DNA of 5,719 nucleotides, taken from assembly GCA_023253615.1 (NCBI GenBank), contig JALRFZ010000436.1, positions 1-5,719 on the forward strand, in the 5' to 3' direction. This document shows positions 1-5,719 of the stretch, in pieces; the first letter of the stretch is position 1; every line of letters begins with the position of its first letter. The translations under genes and the position numbers were made by a program. Source of the stretch: Verrucomicrobiales bacterium. GTDB taxonomy: Bacteria > Verrucomicrobiota > Verrucomicrobiia > Verrucomicrobiales > DEV007. The notes below the pieces were generated by a model. It made no database searches, was not told the origin of the DNA, and was given only the letters and a program-made list of their open reading frames with translations.

Positions 1-210
1 CGATTCGATTTTGTTTCCATTCCCGCAAAAGGAACGGCTCAGGGAGCGATGAGCCTCTATTTTTCTGAGTCAGCTCTGGATGTCGAGAAGCTCACGATTC
101 GGTTTAATCTCGGAATTGGAGTCGAGACGGTCTCGCAATCGGTGGAACTGCCAGTCACCATTTCCTCCGCCCAGTCCGGAGGCCTTGATCTTAGAAACCT
201 ATTCCCGTAA
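1..210 (+). CDS. C-terminal fragment of an upstream BREX gene, probably pglZ (alkaline-phosphatase-fold protein); 5' end outside window
   Basis: Frame 1 is open from the first base to a TAA at 208-210 and gives 69 residues starting RFDFVSIPAK and ending GLDLRNLFP. The segment alternates polar and hydrophobic residues (MSLYFS, KLTIRFNL, SQSVELPVTI), suggesting a small beta-sandwich tail rather than a catalytic core. No catalytic motif is visible. The gene ends 5 nt before the brxL start, so the two are almost certainly one transcript. In BREX types 1 and 4 the gene directly before brxL is pglZ, a phosphatase-fold protein needed for defence; the pglZ assignment rests on this position only. Codon use and composition resemble brxL and differ from the genes to the right. 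It could instead be another island gene with an Ig-like C-terminal domain. Confidence 0.5.
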   Translation, partial: RFDFVSIPAKGTAQGAMSLYFSESALDVEKLTIRFNLGIGVETVSQSVELPVTISSAQSGGLDLRNLFP

Positions 211-215
211 ACAAC

Positions 216-2195
216 ATGAAAGAATTCGAACGCAAAGCTCAGGACTATTACGGCGAAGTGGTCATCAACAAAGGCCTCATGGGGAAGGCCGGATTCGGTG
301 CCAGGGCCATTCCCGTTTATGTCGGCGAGTGGATCATCAACCAATTCCTCCAGGACGGTGAGATCAACGAGGATGCTCGCGAACAGATCACCGGGATTGT
401 GACGCGATTCCTTCCCCAGAAGGCGGACAAGAACTGGATTCTGAACGACCTGAAGGATCACAAGCCGGTTCAGATTCTCGATGATTTCCGTGTCACGGTG
501 AATCTCGACAAGAACACCCACGAACTCAGCATCCCGGTCCTTGACGAGTCGCATGCCCTGATTCAAAAGCCGATCCTGGACAGCAATCCGATGCTTCTGA
601 AAACCGGGATGTGGGGCCTCGGGACCCTCCAGTATGTCCCGCCAGACGGGCAAGAAGTGAAGAAGGGGCAGATCTGGATGACCGATTTCAAGGCTTTCCA
701 AACCCCAGGCGTAGATCTCGATTACTTTGTGAGCAGTCGGCGCCACTTCTCGCTGGAAGAATGGATCGACCTGCTGGTTTCCAGTTGCCAGTTCAATCCG
801 GAGTCCCACACGCTGGCGCAGAAGATGCTTCTCCTCTCGCGGATCATCCCGCTCGTGCAACCGCGCGTCAATTTGGTGGAGTTGGCCCCCAAGGGAACGG
901 GGAAATCCTTCGTATTCGACAACATCAGTCGCTATGCGGCGGTGATTCCCGGCGGCAAGCTCTCCGCGCCAAGCTTGTTCTTCAACAGCGCGAGTCGGCA
1001 GATCGGACTCATCCCCCGCTACGATGTCGTCGTCGTGGATGAGATCCAGAAAATCCAGACCGATGCCGCAGGCGAGGCGATGGCAGGACTGAAGATGTAT
1101 CTGGAGAGTGGCCGATACCGCCGCGCAACCGGTGACATGGGCACCTCGGAGGCAGGGTTCGTCATGCTCGGAAACATCACGCTCACCGACGAGCGCCGAC
1201 CACTCTATCATACCGAAGGACTGTTCAAGGAACTGCCGAGCGCGCTCCAGGAGTCCGCTTTCATCGACCGGATTCATGGGCTTCTCGAAGGCTGGTTCAT
1301 GCCGCGGATCACAAAGAACACGCCATCACGAATGCTTGGCCTGAAAGGGGATTTCTTCGGAGAGATCCTCCACGAGCTGCGCCCCCGTCTTGAGTTCGCG
1401 GATTACGTCTCTCACAGCCTCCGGCTTCCGAGCTGCGAGGACATGCGCGACAACAAGGCGATCGCGCGAATCGCTGAAGGTTACCTCAAGCTGCTTTTCC
1501 CTGATCTCAACCTGACCGAGGAGGAATTCGTCGAGTTCTGCGTCAATCCGGCATTGCGGATGCGGCAACAGATCCGTGACGAACTCTCGAAGATTGATCC
1601 AGAGTACGGGTGGGTCTCGATCCGGAGTTCGCGCCCCGATGAGTTTCAGTTGTTGCACCCCGCGGAAAAGCCCAAGGAAGACCCGTCAGTTCCAAAGGTT
1701 GAGGCCCTTCCGACGGAACGAACTGCTGAGCCAACGACGCTCGACATCAAGGAAGGGGACACTGGCATCTCCTATCGGAGGTTGTTTGAACCCTACTTCA
1801 GAGGGGCGAAGCAGATTACCCTTGTCGATCCCTACATCCGGCTCGATTACCAGATTTTCAACCTCATGGGCTTTCTTGAGATGCTCGATGGCGAGGACGG
1901 AGAGGTGGCCGTGCATCTTGTAACGGCGGCCGGCTCTCCGGAAGAAGAGGTCGAACTGTCCGAGAAGCTCGACCAAGTGCAGGCCGGAGCCATTGCGAAA
2001 AAGATCGACTTCACCTACACTTTCGACTCGACCAAGCACGACCGATACATCCAAACGGACACGGGTTGGCGAATCACGCTTGGAAGGGGCCTCGACATCT
2101 TCCACCGGGCTGATGGGAAATACTCACTCGGGTTCATTGATCAGTCGCAAAGGAAGTGCAAGGAGACGAACATTGTGTTCAGTAGGATCGCGTAG
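216..2195 (+). CDS. brxL: BREX system AAA+ ATPase BrxL with a C-terminal MIT_C (PLD-like) domain in place of the Lon-like domain
   Basis: This is a 659-residue AAA+ protein of the BrxL family, cytoplasmic MCM/Lon-like ring ATPases that act in BREX phage exclusion. Residues 1-215 match the BrxL N-terminal region (VPVYV-type segment AIPVYVGEWI at 31-40; MTDFKAFQTPGVD at 155-167; RRHFSLEEWIDLL at 175-187). The core carries Walker A APKGTGKS (224-231), GGK..APSLFFNSASRQIGL (246-265), Walker B VVVVDEI (271-277), sensor-1-like MLGNI (317-321), and FIDRIHGLLEGW (349-360) with candidate arginine finger R352. A helical part (about 375-460) and a Pro/Glu-rich linker (about 481-512) follow. Residues about 518-657 resemble the PLD-like C-terminal domain of MITD1: LVDPYIR (536-542), KHDR (607-610), GWRITLGRGLDIF (617-629), YSLGFID (636-642). 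No Lon Ser-Lys dyad region is recognisable. The ATG is preferred because it lies 5 nt after the upstream stop; no SD is seen, so translational coupling is likely. Family call is very firm; the role of the C-terminal domain is inferred. Confidence 0.93.
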   Translation: MKEFERKAQDYYGEVVINKGLMGKAGFGARAIPVYVGEWIINQFLQDGEINEDAREQITGIVTRFLPQKADKNWILNDLKDHKPVQILDDFRVTVNLDKNTHELSIPVLDESHALIQKPILDSNPMLLKTGMWGLGTLQYVPPDGQEVKKGQIWMTDFKAFQTPGVDLDYFVSSRRHFSLEEWIDLLVSSCQFNPESHTLAQKMLLLSRIIPLVQPRVNLVELAPKGTGKSFVFDNISRYAAVIPGGKLSAPSLFFNSASRQIGLIPRYDVVVVDEIQKIQTDAAGEAMAGLKMYLESGRYRRATGDMGTSEAGFVMLGNITLTDERRPLYHTEGLFKELPSALQESAFIDRIHGLLEGWFMPRITKNTPSRMLGLKGDFFGEILHELRPRLEFADYVSHSLRLPSCEDMRDNKAIARIAEGYLKLLFPDLNLTEEEFVEFCVNPALRMRQQIRDELSKIDPEYGWVSIRSSRPDEFQLLHPAEKPKEDPSVPKVEALPTERTAEPTTLDIKEGDTGISYRRLFEPYFRGAKQITLVDPYIRLDYQIFNLMGFLEMLDGEDGEVAVHLVTAAGSPEEEVELSEKLDQVQAGAIAKKIDFTYTFDSTKHDRYIQTDTGWRITLGRGLDIFHRADGKYSLGFIDQSQRKCKETNIVFSRIA

Positions 2196-2209
2196 CCCGT
2201 AATCCCCCC
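2196..2209. other. 14-nt convergent junction between brxL and the glycoside-hydrolase-like gene
   Basis: The brxL stop (TAG, 2193-2195) and the stop of the opposing gene (TGA on the minus strand, 2210-2212) are separated by 14 nt, including a run of six C. No hairpin or T-tract is visible on either strand, so the two transcripts probably overlap at their 3' ends. GC content rises at this point. Confidence 0.6.
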
Positions 2210-4213
2210 TCACTCCAGCCCGCGCACCACCACCTCGTCCACGTCAAAGGTCTCGAGCGGACCGACGGCGGTGGGGACGATGACGATCTTGCCAACGTGT
2301 CGCATCGTTTCCTCCCAGGAAAATCCCATCGTCGAGCGACGCCAGCCGGCGGCGGCCGCCTCTTCATCGGTCCAGCCGTAGCGCAGCATGGCCTTCGCCT
2401 CGCGCCAGTCGGTGCCGAAGTTGACATTCGTCTCACGGGTCCATTGGGCGACATCCTGGGCGAAGACCTCGATCTGCACCCGGCCACCTTCGCGGGGCGC
2501 GCGCACCTTCACCGAGATCGCGGCCCCACGACCGCCGAACCGCACGGGCCAATCGCCGGCCAAGGGAGAAGTCTCCGGAGTCGCACCGGACAGGGCGATG
2601 GGCAGATTCCGCCCGACGCGGGAGACCCTGACAAAACCACCGGACGCGCCTCCTTCCGCGACGTGCACGATCCCATCGACGCCTTTCCAACCCGAGGCAT
2701 CGGTGGTGAAATCGATCCGCTCCTCTTTCACCGGACGCGGCTCCCACACGTCCTCACGCAGGGACGAAGGCCGCTCCGGCAAGGATTCATCAACAAGGGT
2801 GACCCCGTCGAAAGCGAAGAGGGTGGCGCGCTCGATCTCGATCCGGAAAGACCATTCGGACCCCGCTTTCATCCGATCGCCGCCGCTCGTCCAGACGAGG
2901 GTGGCCTCGTGCAAATCCCCGGAAAGGGGCGCCGACTCCGCCACCACTTTTCCATCCCCGTCGAAAGCGAACGCCTTCACCGAGCCGCCCTCCGCCGCCG
3001 CAGTGATGCGCAGGGAATCTCCGGAAAGCCTCAAGGAGCGGGTCACGACTCTGGCGGGTTTGTCAGGATCGACGGACTCGTACCCGGCGAAGTGATCGAG
3101 CGGCAATCGCGCGAGGCAGGGCAGGCAGTGGCGTTTCCAACCGGTGTGGGGAAAGTCGTCGCCGCCATAGAAGATCATCAGCTCGCCCCCTTGCGCGACG
3201 GGAGGACCGGCCATGGCGTAAATGCATTCGCTGTCGTAGCTGCCCTTCGGTCCGCGTGGAATGAGCGGCACGCCGGGGAGGACACGCTCCCAATGCAGAC
3301 CATCAGGACTCCACGCCAGCTCACAATCGACGGTGCGCCCCTTGCCGAGATCGTAGAGCATGGCGTAGCCAAGGTAAATCGATCCGTAGCGGAAGACGGG
3401 CAGGCAATAGGTCTGTCGCGAACGCCCTTCCTCGAGCGTCGATCGCAGGACGAGGCCGTTGTTTTTCCAATTGAGAAAATCGGTGCTCTCAGCCCGCGCC
3501 ACGAGCCGCTCGCCGAGATAGAGTTTGGTGAACCAGAGGTATTTCCCGCTGCGCTCGTCCCAGAAGGCATTGTTGTGGGTGTCGCCGTTGCGCGGTCCGA
3601 ACCCCTGCATCGCGACCGGATCGCCCCAATGAACGCCGTCGGTGGAGAACCTCGCCTTCAACTGCCCGAGGCCGGTGTCGTAGACCATCTTGTAGCGGCG
3701 GGCCGCATCGGGATCGTGCAGATCCTTGAATACACCGACGTTCGGCGTGTCGCGGGCGACGATGTTGGTCCGGCGGTCGCCGTCGTGGGCGAAGAGCCCT
3801 AGCTGCGGCTTGTCCCAGACGATCCCGTCGCGCGAGGTCGCGTAGAGGAGATACCAGCCGACGTCATGCACGGTGCTGGGCCCGTCCATTTTCGCGATGA
3901 CGTCGGCATCGGCGAGGACGCATTTGTACCAAAGCTTGAAGATCCCCTCCTCCTCGTCCCAGAGCAGGTTGGGATAGAGGTTGTTCATCGAATTCTCCCA
4001 CGGTTTGTCGGCCTGGAAGAGCGGATTGGCGGCTTCTTTCACGACCTTGCCGTGGACGAGACGGGCGTTCCCGGTGGAATCGACGACGCGGCGGTCGAGC
4101 ACGAGGAGTTTGTCAGGATCGGGGGCGATGAGACGCGGCCGGGATTCCTCGGCAAAGAGTAAGGTCGTCGTCATCGCGATGACGAGACCGGAAAGAGCGG
4201 ACTGAGGTTTCAT
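2210..4213 (-). CDS. Exported five-bladed beta-propeller glycoside-hydrolase-like protein (GH32/GH43-type fold) with C-terminal beta-rich module
   Basis: This is a 667-residue predicted exported protein. The N-terminus (M-K then hydrophobic 6-21, likely cleavage near LFA-EES, residues 19-24) reads as a Sec signal peptide. Residues about 75-375 contain the repeated propeller signature S-x-D-G-x-x-W and variants: SRDGIVWDKP (127-136), STDGVHWGDP (190-199), STDFLNWKN (243-251), SPDGLHWER (302-310). Between them are strand motifs such as NNLYPNLLWDEEEG (77-90), FKLWYK (92-97), RYKMVYD (173-179) and LMIFYGG (345-351). This pattern is common in GH32/GH43-like families and their many uncharacterised relatives in Verrucomicrobiota and Planctomycetota. 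D86, D167 and E329 are possible acidic active-site residues, but I cannot assign a catalytic pair. Residues about 385-475 and 500-667 are beta-rich (SFRIEIE 455-461; AISVKVRAP 565-573), the latter resembling a jelly-roll accessory domain. Likely substrate is an extracytoplasmic carbohydrate; the specific glycan is not determinable. A GGAGG-type site sits about 10 nt before the ATG. It follows the metallopeptidase gene by 6 nt. Confidence 0.78.
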   Translation of the reverse strand: MKPQSALSGLVIAMTTTLLFAEESRPRLIAPDPDKLLVLDRRVVDSTGNARLVHGKVVKEAANPLFQADKPWENSMNNLYPNLLWDEEEGIFKLWYKCVLADADVIAKMDGPSTVHDVGWYLLYATSRDGIVWDKPQLGLFAHDGDRRTNIVARDTPNVGVFKDLHDPDAARRYKMVYDTGLGQLKARFSTDGVHWGDPVAMQGFGPRNGDTHNNAFWDERSGKYLWFTKLYLGERLVARAESTDFLNWKNNGLVLRSTLEEGRSRQTYCLPVFRYGSIYLGYAMLYDLGKGRTVDCELAWSPDGLHWERVLPGVPLIPRGPKGSYDSECIYAMAGPPVAQGGELMIFYGGDDFPHTGWKRHCLPCLARLPLDHFAGYESVDPDKPARVVTRSLRLSGDSLRITAAAEGGSVKAFAFDGDGKVVAESAPLSGDLHEATLVWTSGGDRMKAGSEWSFRIEIERATLFAFDGVTLVDESLPERPSSLREDVWEPRPVKEERIDFTTDASGWKGVDGIVHVAEGGASGGFVRVSRVGRNLPIALSGATPETSPLAGDWPVRFGGRGAAISVKVRAPREGGRVQIEVFAQDVAQWTRETNVNFGTDWREAKAMLRYGWTDEEAAAAGWRRSTMGFSWEETMRHVGKIVIVPTAVGPLETFDVDEVVVRGLE

Positions 4214-4219
4214 GGGGGA

Positions 4220-4702
4220 TCACCCTCCCGGCGGACGCGAGAAAGGCGCGGCGGCTTCGCGGGCCTCCTGCTCCAGATCGGAATCCCAGTATCCATCGCG
4301 GACGCACTGGGTCAGATACTCGCGAAGAAATTCCTCAACCCCGCCAAGCCGCTCGAACTGGGCGACATGGGTGAGCTCATGCACGAGCAGCGAGGGATTC
4401 GTCGCCTGCGAGGCCTCGAGGTAGATGCCGTAATTCACCGCCATGCCCGTCGGTCCTTCCGAGAGGACGCCGAAGACGCGGTGGAAAAGACCCGTGAAAG
4501 TCTGACCCGGCGTGGGCACGCGCGGCACGGGGAGGATGCGCACTTCCTCGGGTCGGCGCACCCCCACATTCTGGGCCCAGAGCCGCTCCCATTCGCGGAG
4601 GGGACGTCCTTCGCGCAAGATCGCGGCCTCCTGCTTGCGGACCCAGCGGGTCCCGAGCGGGAGCGTGGCCTTGACAAGGAGATTGACCCAGAAGGATTTC
4701 AT
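4220..4702 (-). CDS. Small HELTH-motif putative zinc metallopeptidase
   Basis: This is a 160-residue protein starting MKSFWVNLLV. It carries HELTH at residues 108-112 followed by VAQFERLGG, a HExxH gluzincin-type zinc site in which E109 would be the catalytic base. The segment SDLEQEAREAA (141-151) holds E144 and E146, either of which could be the third zinc ligand about 32-34 residues downstream of the second histidine, as in DUF4157-like small peptidases. The N-terminus is only weakly hydrophobic, and I see no clear signal peptide, so location is uncertain. The substrate is unknown. The frame also opens at a GTG at 4735 (171 residues), but those codons fall in the distal arm of the hairpin at 4728-4770 and neither start has a good SD, so the ATG at 4702 is preferred. 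It lies 78 nt after the lipase maturation factor gene and 6 nt before the glycoside-hydrolase-like gene. I do not recognise a named family. Confidence 0.7.
   Translation of the reverse strand: MKSFWVNLLVKATLPLGTRWVRKQEAAILREGRPLREWERLWAQNVGVRRPEEVRILPVPRVPTPGQTFTGLFHRVFGVLSEGPTGMAVNYGIYLEASQATNPSLLVHELTHVAQFERLGGVEEFLREYLTQCVRDGYWDSDLEQEAREAAAPFSRPPGG
4223..4229 (-). promoter_or_regulatory. Shine-Dalgarno-like sequence of the glycoside-hydrolase-like gene, next to the upstream stop codon
   Basis: On the minus strand GGGAGGG is followed by TGATCCCCC and the ATG at 4213, a spacing of 9-10 nt. It is formed by the last two Gly codons of the preceding metallopeptidase gene and directly abuts its TGA. 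This layout supports both the chosen ATG and translational coupling of the two genes. It is the only convincing SD site among the starts visible here. Confidence 0.6.
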
Positions 4703-4727
4703 GTTCGTGACGACGCCGCGGGAGAAT

Positions 4728-4770
4728 GTAACCACCGACGCGGTCTGGTCCAGAGCATCCGCGTGGTTAC
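4728..4770 (-). promoter_or_regulatory. Imperfect 12-bp-stem hairpin between the lipase maturation factor and metallopeptidase genes
   Basis: GTAACCAC at 4728-4735 pairs exactly with GTGGTTAC at 4763-4770, and GCGG at 4740-4743 pairs with CCGC at 4759-4762. A 4-nt bulge (4736-4739) interrupts one arm. The apical part contains TCTGGTCCAGA (4744-4754), itself a short palindrome. In the minus-strand RNA the hairpin begins 10 nt after the upstream stop codon and ends 25 nt before the metallopeptidase ATG. No U-tract follows, so it is not a classical intrinsic terminator. It may protect the 3' end, attenuate read-through, or be a protein-binding site. Confidence 0.55.
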
Positions 4771-4780
4771 GGTTGAAATT

Positions 4781-5719
4781 TCACGGTCGATTCTGTTCAT
4801 TTTCAGGCGGCACGGACGGGGCGGCGGGACGGCTCACCTCGGGGAGGTATTCCCCCATGACGACCCGTTTCCACCAATCGCCCGTGTCCCGGCGCTCCTC
4901 CGGGGTGGTGAATTCGTAGCGCATCAGGCGCGCCCGGACGAGACGGGGCGGCGAATCGGGAAAGGGATCGTATTTCAAAAGCCGCTTCACCCCGCGGTCG
5001 CCCTCGAGCAGTTTCAGCACGAGCGATTCGATCCAGCCGGCGTTGCGGCTGCGGTAGTCGAAGCGTCCCTCGAGGGCCGCGAACCAGAATTGCCACGCCA
5101 CCCGCGGCTGGTGCGGCGCGACGAAGCGGGGCCGGTCGGAGATCTCATCGACCTTCCAGGCGAAATCGTAGGCGAGCCAGTTCGTCCCGTCGGCACTGCC
5201 CTCGAGGATGATCTCGGGACGCTCCGTCGTCATGGTGCGGAAAAGCCCGTAACCCGAGGCCAGGTGAAAAGGCGAGAGACTGCCCGTGAAACGATCGAGC
5301 CAGGCGGGAGTGGGATCGTTTTTCAAAACGGGCTTCGGTGCCTGATGCAGGTCGCCGAGGACGATCTGCACGTTTACCAGCGCGAGCGCGAGCAAGGCCG
5401 GTCCGGCGAAGACAAAACGCAGCACGAGCGGACGACGTGGCATCGGATCGGTGAGCCCGAGCGGCACGAACGACAACGCCGACCGCAGCCACGACGGCCA
5501 GAGCCGGTCCTGCACGAGCGGCAAACAGAGCACGATCGTGAGCCAGTTGAAGTAGGTGAAATTCCCCGTCAGCAACACCAGCAACATCAGCCCGCTGAAT
5601 CCGATCGCGGCGACAAGACGCCCCCATCGTCCGAAAATCACGGCAAAGGGCAGCACCATTTCCACCAGATACATCGGCACGAGCGAGGCCTTGTGAAACC
5701 ACGCCGGCAGTTGGTGCAT
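4781..5719 (-). CDS. Lipase maturation factor family protein (LMF1-like membrane protein), C-terminal part; 5' end outside window
   Basis: The frame is open from the right edge to TGA at 4781-4783, giving 312 residues. Numbering from the edge, HQLPAWFHK (2-10) is a motif internal to this family, so the ATG at the edge is not the true start. Hydrophobic segments at about 13-30, 34-51, 55-69 and 98-121 are membrane spans. The soluble C-terminal part shows family landmarks: RPEIILEGSADGTNW (167-181), RPRFVAPHQPRVAWQFWFAAL (196-216), a LVLKLLEG segment (233-240), DPFPDSPPRLVRARLMRYEF (251-270), and WWKRVVMGEYLP (282-293). Vertebrate LMF1 assists folding of dimeric lipases in the ER; the bacterial homologues are membrane proteins of unproven role, and no lipase gene is present here. 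The family is usually near 450-500 residues, so roughly 150 or more N-terminal residues lie beyond the edge. The last about 15 residues are a Pro-rich tail. It is probably the first visible gene of the minus-strand cluster. Confidence 0.9.
   Translation of the reverse strand: MHQLPAWFHKASLVPMYLVEMVLPFAVIFGRWGRLVAAIGFSGLMLLVLLTGNFTYFNWLTIVLCLPLVQDRLWPSWLRSALSFVPLGLTDPMPRRPLVLRFVFAGPALLALALVNVQIVLGDLHQAPKPVLKNDPTPAWLDRFTGSLSPFHLASGYGLFRTMTTERPEIILEGSADGTNWLAYDFAWKVDEISDRPRFVAPHQPRVAWQFWFAALEGRFDYRSRNAGWIESLVLKLLEGDRGVKRLLKYDPFPDSPPRLVRARLMRYEFTTPEERRDTGDWWKRVVMGEYLPEVSRPAAPSVPPENEQNRP

Noticed and set aside
57..1277. 406-codon open frame on the minus strand
   Set aside because: It is antisense to brxL, whose reading frame has clear AAA+ motifs; the translation has no recognisable domain.
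2190..2215. Possible shared bidirectional terminator between the convergent genes
   Set aside because: The 14-nt gap and flanks show no inverted repeat and no T-run on either strand.
2297..3802. 501-codon open frame on the plus strand
   Set aside because: It is antisense to the glycoside-hydrolase-like gene in GC-rich DNA, where long shadow frames are expected; the translation is rich in Arg, Gly, Pro and His with no fold signature.
4703..4735. GTG start at 4735 for the metallopeptidase gene, giving 11 extra residues
   Set aside because: The added codons overlap the hairpin arm, there is no SD, and the extension MVTFSRGVVTN looks unlike a protein start; the ATG at 4702 is preferred but not proven.
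5145..5702. 185-codon open frame on the minus strand inside the lipase maturation factor gene
   Set aside because: It is an overlapping frame of a gene with strong family landmarks; its translation is Ala/Arg-rich and featureless.
1..5719. CRISPR array, tRNA, rRNA, insertion sequence or tandem repeats
   Set aside because: No regularly spaced repeats, transposase-like frame or RNA gene was seen on reading both strands; coding sequence fills nearly the whole window.

Overview
This window looks like the edge of a defence island meeting ordinary chromosomal metabolism in a moderately GC-rich bacterium. The right-hand genes (a bacterial lipase maturation factor homologue, a secreted beta-propeller glycoside-hydrolase-like protein) and the general lack of strong ribosome binding sites fit a Verrucomicrobiota or other PVC-group organism. 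This placement is tentative because no rRNA or marker gene is present.

Left part, + strand (1-2195): the last 69 codons of an upstream gene are followed after 5 nt by a complete 659-residue BrxL, the MCM/Lon-like AAA+ ATPase of BREX phage-defence systems. The upstream gene sits where pglZ usually lies in brxL-containing BREX types (types 1 and 4), so it is probably the end of pglZ, although its PglZ domain lies outside the window. The main point of interest is the BrxL C-terminus. Instead of the Lon-protease-like domain of classical type 1 BrxL, residues about 518-657 resemble the phospholipase-D-like C-terminal domain (MIT_C) of eukaryotic ESCRT-associated MITD1.

Right part, - strand (2210-5719): reading in the direction of transcription, there is the C-terminal two thirds of a lipase maturation factor family membrane protein (runs off the right edge), a 78-nt gap holding a strong imperfect hairpin, a small HELTH-motif putative zinc metallopeptidase, and, 6 nt further on, a large exported beta-propeller glycoside-hydrolase-like protein with a C-terminal beta-rich module. 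The last two are tightly coupled, with the SD-like sequence of the second lying across the stop codon of the first.

The two blocks converge with only 14 nt between stop codons and no visible terminator. Base composition changes at that junction (about 52% GC in sampled lines on the left, about 66% on the right), which agrees with the BREX block having been acquired and inserted beside a resident operon. No tRNA, rRNA, CRISPR array or insertion sequence was seen.
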